Assembly (NCBI GenBank): GCA_040376705.1
Contig: JBEIQE010000009.1
Location: 1 to 64,000 of the forward strand
Length of the DNA: 64,000 nt
From: JBEIQE01 sp040376705
GTDB taxonomy: Bacteria; Pseudomonadota; Alphaproteobacteria; UBA2400
Reading direction: 5' to 3'
The notes under the pieces were generated by a model that ran no database searches, was not told where the DNA came from, and saw nothing but the letters and a program-made list of their open reading frames with translations. Below, one piece after another: positions 44,473 to 53,709 of the stretch (positions are counted from its first letter, which is position 1; each line of letters starts with the position of its first letter). The position numbers were made by a program, and so were the translations under genes.

Positions 44473-45225
44473 TTAAGCCAGGGCTGGCGGGCTACCCGTA
44501 GCCAGAGTGGCCTGCGCCTTGCCGAACTGCATATTGGCCAGATCAAGTTCAACACCCTGGGTCTTGAGGAACTGGTCCATGCGCGCACGGCCAGCCGGGG
44601 TCATGACCTCAAAAATCGAACCATTATAACCCTCAAAGATATCAGGGCTGAAACCAAGCATGACAGCCGCCTTGTAATGCCTGATCTGTCTCAGGGTCGA
44701 TTCTACACCGCGCTTGGCAAACTCACTTTGCAGGTGGCTCTCAAGTGGTTCGAAGATGCCGCTGGGATCTTGCGGGTAGCGCTGCGCCATGCGGTGCAGC
44801 ATCGAGGTCGCGCGCACACTGATGTACGAGCGCATGGCCATCGGCGCGATCCACTGGTCATAGGGGTAGAGCTCGAGCCCTGTTTTCAGCATGGCATCGA
44901 AAATGGCTTTCTTGCCCTGCTGATCAAGCCCGCTTTCAGCCGTGGGGTCGAGCAGTGCATTTAAAACCTGCCTGCTGCCTTTGCCCTTACCGATACGGCC
45001 CATAACCAATGTGTTCTGGATTTCATAATCATGCCAACCTGCGCTGCGCGCGCTAACCGCGACCTGCTCGATGGTTTCGAGCGCCGTAGGTACATCGCCA
45101 ACCGCCACACTCACGGCCAGCGAATTGGCCAGAAGTGTGCGGTGCTCCTCTTGCGCCTTTTCGTGCCGATACTTCGCCAGCCAGCCAAACAGACCTTTGG
45201 GAGAAGAGGAAGCGGATGGGGTCAT
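44473..45225 (-). CDS. Helical protein of unknown function
   Basis: I do not recognise this 250-residue protein. ATG 45225 is preferred over an in-frame ATG at 45264 because AGGTG lies just upstream. After a short Ser/Pro stretch the chain is mostly helical (YRHEKAQEEHRTLLANSL, PTALETIEQVAVSARSAGW), with TPR-like helix pairs but no clear repeat consensus. There is no signal peptide. It is convergent with the PEP-utilising gene, ending 24 bases after it, and divergent from lpxC across an AT-rich gap. Confidence 0.62.
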   Translation of the reverse strand: MTPSASSSPKGLFGWLAKYRHEKAQEEHRTLLANSLAVSVAVGDVPTALETIEQVAVSARSAGWHDYEIQNTLVMGRIGKGKGSRQVLNALLDPTAESGLDQQGKKAIFDAMLKTGLELYPYDQWIAPMAMRSYISVRATSMLHRMAQRYPQDPSGIFEPLESHLQSEFAKRGVESTLRQIRHYKAAVMLGFSPDIFEGYNGSIFEVMTPAGRARMDQFLKTQGVELDLANMQFGKAQATLATGSPPALA

Positions 45226-45388
45226 GCTGCACCTGTTTTTGGGAATTACCGGAAAGTAAGGCAATATGGATTATTTCGCGCCGGCAGATAAAGTAAAAAA
45301 TATCATTATTTTACAAAATCTTAGAACGTAACATTCGGCAACACAGGGTGATTGGATAGAACCCGCGGCGCAGCTTAATTATGGGCCC

Positions 45389-46294
45389 ATGGACGGATCA
45401 TTCAGCTCACACACAGCCACCCCCACCCGCACCGCAGTTAACCACGCGCTGCAGCACACGCTTGCGCGCGCCGCCACCTGCCTTGGTGTTGGTGTGCACT
45501 CTGGCGCGCCTGCGCGCCTCACCCTGCTGCCTGCCCCTGTGGGCGCTGGCATTACTTTCGTACGCGCCGATTTGGCCGAGAACAACCGCATTCCCGCGCG
45601 CTATGATGTGGTGACCGATACCCGCATGTGCACGGTGATTACCAATGCGGCTGGCGTGAGCATCGCCACCATCGAGCATATCATGGCTGCGCTTTCAGGC
45701 TGCGGTGTGGATAACGCCGAAGTGCATGTGGATGGCCCCGAGATTCCGATTATGGATGGCTCATCCGCGCATTTTGTTGCGATGATTGAAGAAGCTGGCC
45801 TCGTGCCGCAAGAAGCCGCGCGCCGGAGCATCAAGGTACTCAAGCCCATCCGTATTGAAGAGAACGGCAAGTGGGCCAGCCTCGATCCGGCTGATGTACG
45901 CAGCTACGAATTCGAGATCGAGTTTGCCAGCAAGGCGATTGGCAAGCAGACCCGCAGCTTCGCACTCAAGGACGGCAGCTTTGGTGCCGACCTTTCAGAT
46001 GCCCGCACCTTTGGCTTCCTGCATGAAGTGGAGCAGATGCGCAAAATGGGCCTCGGCCGCGGCGGTTCGCTCGAGAATGCTGTTGTGATTGATGGCGACA
46101 GCATCATGAACGAAGACGGCCTGCGCCATGAGGATGAGTTCGTGCGCCATAAACTGCTCGATTCAGTGGGCGATCTGGCTCTGGCGGGTGCGCCCATCAT
46201 CGGGGCGTTCAAGTCGGCCAAGGGTGGCCATGCCATGAACAACAAGCTGCTGCGCGCCTTGTTTGCGGATGCCGGCAACTGGACCTGGGCCTAA
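45389..46294 (+). CDS. lpxC: UDP-3-O-acyl-N-acetylglucosamine deacetylase LpxC
   Basis: Zinc enzyme for the committed step of lipid A synthesis. The 301-residue protein has GVGVHSGAPARLTLLPA near residues 33-50, and zinc ligands in TIEHIMAALSG and in VRHKLLDSVGDLAL (His plus Asp). PEIPIMDGSSAHFV, DARTFGF and the C-terminal KSAKGGHAMNNKLL with the catalytic His are also present. The N-terminus carries about 20 extra residues, and the ribosome site is weak, so the start is less sure. An AT-rich gap upstream probably holds the promoter. Confidence 0.96.
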   Translation: MDGSFSSHTATPTRTAVNHALQHTLARAATCLGVGVHSGAPARLTLLPAPVGAGITFVRADLAENNRIPARYDVVTDTRMCTVITNAAGVSIATIEHIMAALSGCGVDNAEVHVDGPEIPIMDGSSAHFVAMIEEAGLVPQEAARRSIKVLKPIRIEENGKWASLDPADVRSYEFEIEFASKAIGKQTRSFALKDGSFGADLSDARTFGFLHEVEQMRKMGLGRGGSLENAVVIDGDSIMNEDGLRHEDEFVRHKLLDSVGDLALAGAPIIGAFKSAKGGHAMNNKLLRALFADAGNWTWA

Positions 46295-46305
46295 ATTCGG
46301 CCTTT

Positions 46306-46313
46306 TTAACCAT
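46306..46313 (+). promoter_or_regulatory. Possible CtrA half-site TTAACCAT
   Basis: Third copy of the eight-base sequence, 67 bases before the SixA-like gene and 11 bases after the lpxC stop. It is similar in position to the copies at 38313 and 41943. Confidence 0.33.
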
Positions 46314-46380
46314 ATTCTCCTGTTGCACTGGCCAAGTGCCAGCGCCTAATCTTGCCTGCACATAAAGCGGGGAGATGAAG

Positions 46381-46833
46381 ATGAGCAGAATTCTTGTTGT
46401 TATGCGTCACGGCCATTACGAGTACCCCAACCTCACCCCGCGCGGTGAGCAGCAGGCGCAGAGCATTGCCAATCAGGTAGCGAACGATAACCTCGCACCC
46501 GATCTCATTCTCCACTCACCGGTAACTCGCGCTGTGCAAACCGCCAGGCAGGTTCACGCCATTTTTAGCAGCTTGGGTAAGGTGCCTGAGATGCAGCAGG
46601 TTGACTGGCTGCACGACAACGCCGCCTCTTCACCCGAGCAGCTCAAGACCGTTGCTGACGATAAGCGCATTGTGCTGCTGGTCACCCACCAGCCGAATGT
46701 TGAGGATCTGACCCACGCCTTCAACCAGCCGCAGTGCCCCAACTACGCTGGCACCTATGCCTTCGAGCAGGCCGCCGCCAACTGGAACGGCTTTACTGCC
46801 CCCAAACTGCTCAAGGCTTGGCGGCCGGCTTAA
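46381..46833 (+). CDS. SixA-like histidine phosphatase
   Basis: A 150-residue member of the small histidine phosphatase family, in which SixA removes phosphate from phosphohistidine in phosphorelay proteins. The catalytic RHG motif is VVMRHGHYEYPNLTPRGEQQA, with PDLILHSPVTRAVQTAR and the second His in LLVTHQPNVEDL. I start it at ATG 46381, six bases after GGGGAG; the ATG at 46375 touches that site and is too close. It lacks a signal peptide, which fits a cytoplasmic phosphoprotein target. Confidence 0.88.
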   Translation: MSRILVVMRHGHYEYPNLTPRGEQQAQSIANQVANDNLAPDLILHSPVTRAVQTARQVHAIFSSLGKVPEMQQVDWLHDNAASSPEQLKTVADDKRIVLLVTHQPNVEDLTHAFNQPQCPNYAGTYAFEQAAANWNGFTAPKLLKAWRPA

Positions 46834-46933
46834 ATTTATGCCACTCGCGTCGATTCGCGCGCATGGTTTACGGGTGACAAAATCCTGCCGCAGGGCTAGA
46901 AATTAGGCTGGTTTTTCAAGGATACAGCCTGCC

Positions 46934-47764
46934 ATGCGTTACCTCTCGTTCCTCCTCGCCCTCTTCCTGCTTTTGCCGCTCACTGCCTGCAGCAGCTCGA
47001 GCGATAAAGCCGAGACCGAAGCCGCGCCCCCGCAAGAGGCCAGCGCCCTGTTTGCTGAAGGTCAGACCGCCCTCGAGAAGAACCGCTATATCGCCGCCTC
47101 CAAGGCGTTTGACGAGCTGGAGCGCCAGCATCCCTATTCCGACCTCGCTCCGCGCGCCAAGCTGCTCTCGGCCTATGCGCACTTCCTGAACGAAGAGTAT
47201 GAAGAGGCGGTTGTGGGCTTCGACAAGTTCCTCTCGCTCCATCCTTCGAGCGAAGATGCCCCCTATGCGCTCTACCAGAAGGGTATGTGCTACTACGAGC
47301 AGATTTCGGACGTGAGCCGCGATCAGGAAATGACCAAGCGCGCGATGGAAATTCTTGAGACCGTGCGCACCCGCTACCCCAATAGCCCTTATGCCCGCGA
47401 AGCCACCCTCAAGCTCGACCTGACGCGTGACCATTTGGCCGGTAAGGAAATGGAAATCGGCCGCTGGTACCAGAAGCAGGACCAGCTGCCTGCTGCCATC
47501 GCCCGCTTCCGCACGGTAGTAGACCAGTACCAGACCACCAGCCATGTGCCCGAGGCACTGCACCGCCTGATCGAGAGCTACACCTCGCTGGGCCTGCATG
47601 AAGAAGCACGCGAAACCGCGCTGGTGCTGGGCACCAACTTCCCCGGCAGCCCATGGTATCAGGACACCTACCGTTTGGTGGCCGACCCCAATACGCCGCC
47701 GGCCAACAGCAACAGCGAGAGCAAGCCGGGCTGGTTCAGCCGTGCGATTGATAGCGTTTTCTGA
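46934..47764 (+). CDS. bamD: Outer membrane assembly lipoprotein BamD
   Basis: Essential lipoprotein of the BAM complex. The 276-residue protein has a lipoprotein signal with lipobox LTAC (Cys19). It is followed by about five TPR-like helix pairs: ALFAEGQTALEKNRYIAASK, FDELERQHPYSDLAPRAKLL, then the YEEAVVGFDKFLSLHP unit. PYALYQKGMCYYEQI and the ARFRTVVDQYQTTSHVPEAL unit continue the pattern. It lies three bases before recN, the usual alphaproteobacterial order after lpxC. Confidence 0.95.
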   Translation: MRYLSFLLALFLLLPLTACSSSSDKAETEAAPPQEASALFAEGQTALEKNRYIAASKAFDELERQHPYSDLAPRAKLLSAYAHFLNEEYEEAVVGFDKFLSLHPSSEDAPYALYQKGMCYYEQISDVSRDQEMTKRAMEILETVRTRYPNSPYAREATLKLDLTRDHLAGKEMEIGRWYQKQDQLPAAIARFRTVVDQYQTTSHVPEALHRLIESYTSLGLHEEARETALVLGTNFPGSPWYQDTYRLVADPNTPPANSNSESKPGWFSRAIDSVF

Positions 47765-47767
47765 GCC

Positions 47768-49423
47768 ATGCTGACCGGATTAAACATCCGCGATTTTGTC
47801 CTCATCGAGCAGCTTGAACTCTCGCCGCAGCCGGGCCTTACCGTTTTGACCGGCGAAACCGGCGCGGGTAAATCCATTCTGCTTGATGCGCTGGGCGCCG
47901 CCTGCGGTGCCCGCAGCGAAGCTGGCCTGGTACGTGCAGGTGCCGAAAAGGCCGGCGTTATCGCCAGTTTTACACTCAAGAAAAACCATCCTGCACTCGC
48001 GCTCCTGACCGAAAATGAGGTTGAGCATGAAGGTGGCGAGGTAATCTTGCGTCGCTCAATCGGGGCGGATGGCCGCAGCAAAGCCTTCATCAACGACCAG
48101 CCGGTCAGCATCCAGCTACTGCGCCAGATCGGCAATCTGCTGGTTGAGGTACACGGCCAGTTTGACACGCACGGCCTGCTCGACCCCACCACGCACCGCG
48201 AAGCGCTTGACCGCTTTGCCGCGATTGATCTGGCTGGTTTGCGTAAAGCCTATGCCGCCTGGCAAAGCGCACATAAAGCCGAGCAAACTGCGCGCGAAGC
48301 CCTTGCCAAAGCCAAGGCGGATGAAGAGCTGCTGCAGGATGCTGTACGTGAGCTGAAAAAACTCGGCCCGCAAATGGGTGAAGAAGCCAAGCTGATTGAA
48401 CAAAAGAAACTACTGCAGAACAGCGAAAAGCTGGCGCAAGCCATAGCTACGGCGCAAGAGGCTGTCTCGGGCGAACGCGGGGCTGAAATCAATCTGGTCG
48501 ATGCCTCGCGCGCACTGAACAAGCTGGGCGATTTGGGCGGCGAGCATGCGCTTAAAATCATCGCACAGCTGGATATTGCCCGCGATGCCGTCGCTGATGC
48601 CAGCAGCCTTCTAGAGCAGATGCAGGATGCAATTGGCGGTAGCGCCTCGCTTGAGCAGGTGGAAGACCGCCTTTATGCCCTGCGGGCCTGTGCCCGTAAA
48701 CATCAGGTGACCGCTGAAGACCTGCCTGCACTGGCCGAGCGTTTGGCCGCTGAACTAGAATTGATTAGTGATGGCGAAGGCAACCTCGATAAGCTGGTGG
48801 CCGCCACACTGGCAAGCAAAGCCAGTTACGAGCGCCTTGCGCGCGCGGCGAGCGATGAACGGGCCAAGGCGGGCAAGAAACTGGATAAAGCCATTAAGGC
48901 TGAACTCGCCCCGCTCAAGATGGAGCGTGCAACCTTTGTAACCGCGCTCACCGAGGGCGATTGGGGTAGTGAGGGCTGGGATAGCGTGAGCTTTACTGTC
49001 TCCACCAACCCCGGCGCACCCGCTGGCCCCATCAATAAAATCGCCTCAGGCGGAGAGCTCGCGCGCTTCATGCTCGCGCTTAAAGTAGTGCTGGCAGGCA
49101 GTAGTGATGCTGTGGCGCTGGTATTCGATGAGGTTGACCAAGGCGTAGGCGGCGCTGTAGCTGCAGCTGTTGGCGAACGTCTGGCCAAGCTGGCCAAGGA
49201 TGTGCCAGTGCTGGTCGTCACCCACAGCCCGCAGGTAGCCGCTAAAGCCGCGCAGCACTGGCGGGTTGAAAAGGCTGTAGTTGGCAAGGCCACGCGCACC
49301 AGCGTGGTACCGCTTGATGATAAAACCCGCCGCGAAGAACTAGCCCGCATGCTGGCCGGCGAAACTGTTACAGATGCCTCGCGTCAGGCCGCCGCCGCCC
49401 TGCTGGCAGGTAATGCAGCATGA
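47768..49423 (+). CDS. recN: DNA repair ATPase RecN
   Basis: SMC-like protein used in double-strand break repair. The 551-residue protein has an N-terminal half-ATPase with LTGLNIRDFVLIEQLEL and Walker A TGETGAGKSILLDAL. HGQFDTHGLLDP and an Ala/Lys/Glu-rich coiled-coil arm (about 160-400) follow. The C-terminal half-ATPase has the signature ASGGELARFMLALK, Walker B LVFDEVDQGVGG and the switch His in VVTHSPQVAA. It overlaps ligA by four bases. Confidence 0.97.
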   Translation: MLTGLNIRDFVLIEQLELSPQPGLTVLTGETGAGKSILLDALGAACGARSEAGLVRAGAEKAGVIASFTLKKNHPALALLTENEVEHEGGEVILRRSIGADGRSKAFINDQPVSIQLLRQIGNLLVEVHGQFDTHGLLDPTTHREALDRFAAIDLAGLRKAYAAWQSAHKAEQTAREALAKAKADEELLQDAVRELKKLGPQMGEEAKLIEQKKLLQNSEKLAQAIATAQEAVSGERGAEINLVDASRALNKLGDLGGEHALKIIAQLDIARDAVADASSLLEQMQDAIGGSASLEQVEDRLYALRACARKHQVTAEDLPALAERLAAELELISDGEGNLDKLVAATLASKASYERLARAASDERAKAGKKLDKAIKAELAPLKMERATFVTALTEGDWGSEGWDSVSFTVSTNPGAPAGPINKIASGGELARFMLALKVVLAGSSDAVALVFDEVDQGVGGAVAAAVGERLAKLAKDVPVLVVTHSPQVAAKAAQHWRVEKAVVGKATRTSVVPLDDKTRREELARMLAGETVTDASRQAAAALLAGNAA

Positions 49424-51468
49424 GCACGCGCAAAGAGGCAGGCGCTGAGCTTGAAAAGCTGGCAGCCGAACTCGCCCGGCACGACCTTCTCTATCACGGC
49501 AACGATGCGCCTGAGATTTCTGATGCCGAATATGACGCGCTAAAAAACCGCGCGCTGGAAATTGCGCGCCAATACCCCAGTATGCCCGCCGCCAAAGCCC
49601 TGCTCACCAAAGTAGGCGCTGCACCCAAGGATGGCTTTGCTAAGGTGCGGCACGCCAAGCCCATGCTCTCGCTTGAGAATGCATTTATAACCGAAGACGT
49701 CACCAGCTGGCAGGCCAGCATGGCGCGCTTTTTAAGCCTGCCTGAAGGCAGCGAAATTACCTGTATTGCCGAGCCCAAGATTGACGGGCTATCGCTGAGC
49801 CTTCGTTATGAGCACGGCAAACTGGTGCATGCGGTTACGCGCGGCGATGGCGCTGAAGGCGAAGATGTAACTGCAAATGTAAAGACGATTGTCGATATTC
49901 CGCAGACCCTGACCGGCAGTGCGCCTGACATTCTTGAAGTACGCGGCGAAGTCTATATGACCCGCGCTGACTTTATGAAGCTCAACGCGGCGCAAGAGGC
50001 AGCTAACGAGAAGCTCTTCGCCAACCCGCGCAACGCCGCCGCAGGCAGCCTGCGCCAGCTCGATGCACGCATTACAGCCAGCCGCCCCTTGCGCTTTTTT
50101 GGTTATGCGTGGGGCGAGGTCAGCACCCCGCTGGGCCGTACGCAGGAAGAAGCCCGTGCCGCACTGGCAGCTTATGGCTTTACTCTCAGCACGCCTGCCA
50201 GCCTGTGCAGTAGTGCTGCTGAGCTACTCGCTTATTACAATAGTATCGGCGAACAACGCGCCGACCTGCCGTTCGAGATTGATGGCGTGGTGTATAAGGT
50301 CAACGACCTTGCGCTGCAGGAGCGGCTTGGCTTTGTCAGCCGCGCGCCGCGCTGGGCGATTGCGCATAAGTTCCCGCCGCAGCAGGCGCAAACCCGCATT
50401 CTGGCGATTGATATTCAGGTGGGCCGCACCGGCGCGCTTACGCCGGTAGCGCGGCTCGAGCCTGTAGGCGTGGGCGGCGTGATGGTAAGCAACGCCACAC
50501 TGCATAATCAGGATGAAATCGAGCGTAAGGACATTCGCGTAGGCGACCTCGTGACCATTCAGCGCGCGGGCGATGTAATTCCGCAGGTGGTGGGCGTCGT
50601 GCCAAGTACGGCACAGCGCAACCCGCCCTACGCCTTCCCCACGCATTGCCCTGAATGCAACAGCCTGGCTGTGCGCGAACCGGACGAAGCGGTGCTCCGC
50701 TGCACCGGCGGCCTCATTTGCCCAGCGCAGGCCAAAGAACGCCTCATTCACATGCTCGGGCGTAATGCGTTTGATATCGATGGCATGGGCGAAAAGGTGG
50801 TGGATGAGCTGTTCACCCTCGGCTGGCTAAAGCAACCGGCTGATCTGTATAAGCTCGAGGCCAACCATGCGCGCGAGCTGGCGCAGCGCGAAGGCTGGGG
50901 CGAAGTTTCGGCCGCTAAATTGCTTGCCAGCATCAACGCCCGCCGCACTATTCCGCTCGAGCGGTTTATCTATGGTCTTGGTATCCGGCGTATTGGCGAG
51001 GCCAATGCCAAACTGCTGGCCCGCCATTACCTGAAGCTCGATAACTTTATGGCGCAGATGCAGGCTGCGGCAGAGCCAACAAGCGAAGCCTGGCACGACC
51101 TTGAAAGCATCGAGCGCATGGGGCCGATCATTGCGCAGGAAGTGGTGGATTTCTTTAAGGAGCCGCACAACCGCGAGCTTGTGCTCGAGCTGGCCAAAGA
51201 GATAGATGTGCAGGACGCAGCAGCGCCAGTAGCTAATGGCGCGCTCTCGGGCAAGAGAGTAGTATTCACCGGTACCCTTACGCTGATGAGCCGGCAGGAA
51301 GCCAAAGCCAAAGCCGAAGCGCTGGGCGCTAAGGTATCTGGTAGCGTCTCTAAAAAGACTGACTTTGTGGTGGCTGGCGCTGATGCTGGCAGCAAACTGA
51401 AGGACGCCACCGCGCTGGGCGTGAAGGTACTTACCGAGCAGGAATGGGCCCAACTGAGCGGTAGCTAG
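49420..51468 (+). CDS. ligA: NAD-dependent DNA ligase LigA
   Basis: Seals nicks in replication and repair using NAD+. The 682-residue protein has the Ia domain with HDLLYHGNDAPEISDAEYDAL, catalytic Lys120 in AEPKIDG and the nucleotidyltransferase motifs NPRNAAAGSLRQLD and FEIDGVVYKVN. An OB fold, a four-Cys zinc finger (CPECN and CTGGLICP), HhH repeats and a C-terminal BRCT domain (about 605-680) follow. Its stop overlaps the stop of the opposing exported gene by four bases. Confidence 0.98.
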   Translation: MSTRKEAGAELEKLAAELARHDLLYHGNDAPEISDAEYDALKNRALEIARQYPSMPAAKALLTKVGAAPKDGFAKVRHAKPMLSLENAFITEDVTSWQASMARFLSLPEGSEITCIAEPKIDGLSLSLRYEHGKLVHAVTRGDGAEGEDVTANVKTIVDIPQTLTGSAPDILEVRGEVYMTRADFMKLNAAQEAANEKLFANPRNAAAGSLRQLDARITASRPLRFFGYAWGEVSTPLGRTQEEARAALAAYGFTLSTPASLCSSAAELLAYYNSIGEQRADLPFEIDGVVYKVNDLALQERLGFVSRAPRWAIAHKFPPQQAQTRILAIDIQVGRTGALTPVARLEPVGVGGVMVSNATLHNQDEIERKDIRVGDLVTIQRAGDVIPQVVGVVPSTAQRNPPYAFPTHCPECNSLAVREPDEAVLRCTGGLICPAQAKERLIHMLGRNAFDIDGMGEKVVDELFTLGWLKQPADLYKLEANHARELAQREGWGEVSAAKLLASINARRTIPLERFIYGLGIRRIGEANAKLLARHYLKLDNFMAQMQAAAEPTSEAWHDLESIERMGPIIAQEVVDFFKEPHNRELVLELAKEIDVQDAAAPVANGALSGKRVVFTGTLTLMSRQEAKAKAEALGAKVSGSVSKKTDFVVAGADAGSKLKDATALGVKVLTEQEWAQLSGS

Positions 51469-51896
51469 CGCCGCTGGGCAGGGACATGGCCGCGATAGAC
51501 AGTCACGCCGTTTTCGCGCGTTTGGCCCACGCGCGGTTCGCGGCCACCGGTAATGACTTCAATATCACGGCTGGTGCGGCGGCGCTGGGTTTGCGCTACA
51601 GCGGGGGCGAGCTGCTCGACCACTGGCGGCAGGCCGGTTGCGGTAGAGGTTACGGGGGCATCAAGCCGGTCCATCAGTTTTAAAAATTCTGGCGGGAGCT
51701 GATCGTTACTCACGGCGCAGTCTGCCACGATTGGTGCTGGCTCAGCGGGCTTGAAGTCCATTTGCGGGGTAGCGGGTTTTGGCGTTTCAAACCCCGGCAC
51801 CACCAGCGGCAAAGCCAAGGCTGGTCCGCTGGGCGATTGCTCGGCCTGCGCCGCACATGGAATGGCCAGCAGCAATACAAGCGCCAGCCATTTCAT
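51465..51896 (-). CDS. Exported proline-rich protein of unknown function
   Basis: From ATG 51896 the product is 143 residues with a signal peptide (KWLALVLLLAIPCAAQA). An in-frame ATG at 51911 adds five residues and neither start has a good ribosome site. The mature part is rich in Pro, Ala and Val, has one cysteine (VADCAVSND), and ends in an Arg-rich region (TQRRRTSRDIEVITGGREPR). I do not recognise it. It begins 16 bases after the pntB stop, so it may be the last gene of the transhydrogenase transcript. Confidence 0.6.
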   Translation of the reverse strand: MKWLALVLLLAIPCAAQAEQSPSGPALALPLVVPGFETPKPATPQMDFKPAEPAPIVADCAVSNDQLPPEFLKLMDRLDAPVTSTATGLPPVVEQLAPAVAQTQRRRTSRDIEVITGGREPRVGQTRENGVTVYRGHVPAQRR

Positions 51897-51912
51897 GTGG
51901 GTGCAATACATC

Positions 51913-53310
51913 TTAGTGAGCCAGTGACTTTACAATCTCTTCGCACATCTTCTTGGCATCAGCGAACAGCATCATGGTATTGGGGCGGAAGAACAACTCG
52001 TTCTCCACGCCAGCATAGCCAGATGCCATCGAGCGCTTGATGAACAGCACGGTCTTGGCCTTCTCGACATCGAGAATGGGCATACCGTAGATGGGCGATG
52101 AGGGATCGGTCTTGGCAGCCGGATTGGTCACGTCATTAGCGCCAATCACAAAAGCCACATCGGCCTGGCTGAAATCGCGGTTGATTTCCTCCAGCTCAAA
52201 AACTTCATCATACGGCACATTGGCTTCGGCCAGCAGCACATTCATATGGCCGGGCATGCGGCCCGCAACCGGATGAATAGCGTAACGAACAGATACGCCC
52301 TCTTTCTTGAGCAGGTCGCACATTTCGCGCAAGCTATGCTGCGCCTGTGCTACCGCCATACCATAACCCGGTACGATGATGACCGACGATGCGTTTTTCA
52401 TGATGTAGGCGGCATCTTCAGCCGAGCCGGCCTTAACCACCTTGTCGCCCTGCATACCGGCGGCGCCAGCTGCGGCAGCATCGGTGCCGAAGCCACCAAG
52501 GATCACGTTCCAGATCGATCGGTTCATACCCTTGCACATAATGTACGAGAGAATGGCGCCGGATGAACCCACCAGAGCACCCGTAATAATGAGCAGCGGG
52601 TTTTGCAGCGTAAAGCCAATACCGCAAGCGGCCCAACCCGAGTAGGAGTTGAGCATGGAGATTACCACCGGCATATCGGCACCGCCAATTGGCAGAATGA
52701 GCAGGAAGCCCAGTGCCAATGAGAGGATAACGATAAGCCAGAACGCACCTGCCGACTGCGTGGTGCACAGCATGATGATGAGCAGGAAGATGGCTGCACC
52801 AATACCAAGGTTAAGCAGATGCTGCCCCTTGAACATCAGCGGCTTGCCCGAAACCAGACCCTGCAGCTTGGCAAATGCCACGATGGAGCCGGAGAAAGTG
52901 ATGGCACCAATCGCCACACCAAGGCTCATCTCGATGAGGGAGCCGATGTGAATTGCACCCGGCTCGCCAAGGCCGAAACTAACAGGCGCTGTGAAGGCGG
53001 CAATTGCCACGAATACAGCGGCAAGACCTACAAGCGAATGAAAGCCGGCCACCAGCTGCGGCAGCGCCGTCATTTCAATTTTAAGGGCGATGTAGGTACC
53101 GATGCTGCCACCAATCGCGATAGCGATGAGCAGCGGCAGATAGGTATGCATACCCGGGCCCAGCAACGTGGTAATAATGGCGATCACCATACCCGCGATG
53201 CCGTAGTTATTACCCTGACGGGCAGTTTCAGGTGAAGACAAGCCACGCAGCGCCATGATGAAGCAGATGGCGGAGACAAGGTAGGCGAGTGAGGCGATAG
53301 TGCTGGTCAT
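51913..53310 (-). CDS. pntB: NAD(P) transhydrogenase, beta subunit
   Basis: Membrane and NADP-binding subunit of the proton-driven enzyme that makes NADPH from NADH. The 465-residue protein has about nine membrane helices (residues 1-260), with FHSLVGLAAVFVA and GSIGTYIALK. The soluble NADP domain carries VIIVPGYGMAVAQAQHSL, IHPVAGRMPGHMNVLLAEA, VIGANDVTNPAA and FIKRSMASGYAGVENELF. It lies three bases after pntAB on the same strand. Confidence 0.97.
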   Translation of the reverse strand: MTSTIASLAYLVSAICFIMALRGLSSPETARQGNNYGIAGMVIAIITTLLGPGMHTYLPLLIAIAIGGSIGTYIALKIEMTALPQLVAGFHSLVGLAAVFVAIAAFTAPVSFGLGEPGAIHIGSLIEMSLGVAIGAITFSGSIVAFAKLQGLVSGKPLMFKGQHLLNLGIGAAIFLLIIMLCTTQSAGAFWLIVILSLALGFLLILPIGGADMPVVISMLNSYSGWAACGIGFTLQNPLLIITGALVGSSGAILSYIMCKGMNRSIWNVILGGFGTDAAAAGAAGMQGDKVVKAGSAEDAAYIMKNASSVIIVPGYGMAVAQAQHSLREMCDLLKKEGVSVRYAIHPVAGRMPGHMNVLLAEANVPYDEVFELEEINRDFSQADVAFVIGANDVTNPAAKTDPSSPIYGMPILDVEKAKTVLFIKRSMASGYAGVENELFFRPNTMMLFADAKKMCEEIVKSLAH

Positions 53311-53313
53311 GAT

Positions 53314-53709
53314 TTACTTGGCCTTCTTTTTGTACATTTGCAGCATGCGCTGGGTCACAATGAAGCCACCGAAGATATTGATGGACGCCAGCAGAACGCC
53401 AAGCACACCCATGAACGAGCTGAAGCCGAAATCACTCGGGCCAGCCGCGATGAGCGCACCAACGATGATGACTGACGAAACGGCGTTGGTTACCGCCATG
53501 AGCGGGGAATGCAGCGCAGGCGTAACGCGCCATACGACATAGTAACCTACAAATACCGCGAGCACGAAGATGGTAAGACCCTGCACAAAGAAGGGTGAGC
53601 TGGCTGTTGCCTGCTCGGCCATGGCTGTAGCCAGCTGCTGGGAGAGGCTATCGGCCTGCTCGGCCAAGGCGCGCAGATGGTCGCCAATTGTGTTGGGGGT
53701 ATCGCTCAT
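53314..53709 (-). CDS. pntAB: NAD(P) transhydrogenase, alpha subunit part 2
   Basis: The membrane part of the alpha subunit as a separate 131-residue protein, as in Rhodospirillum rubrum; in E. coli it is fused to the NAD domain. After an N-terminal coil (DHLRALAEQADSLSQQLA) it has about four hydrophobic segments, including VGYYVVWRVTPALHSPLMAVTNAVSS and FIVTQRMLQMY. It overlaps pntAA by four bases, so the two alpha parts are translated together. Confidence 0.94.
   Translation of the reverse strand: MSDTPNTIGDHLRALAEQADSLSQQLATAMAEQATASSPFFVQGLTIFVLAVFVGYYVVWRVTPALHSPLMAVTNAVSSVIIVGALIAAGPSDFGFSSFMGVLGVLLASINIFGGFIVTQRMLQMYKKKAK

Noticed and set aside
36535..45225. Similarity between the unknown helical proteins at 36535-37797 and 44473-45225
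   Set aside because: Both are Ala/Leu-rich and helical, but I could not line up any stretch beyond composition.
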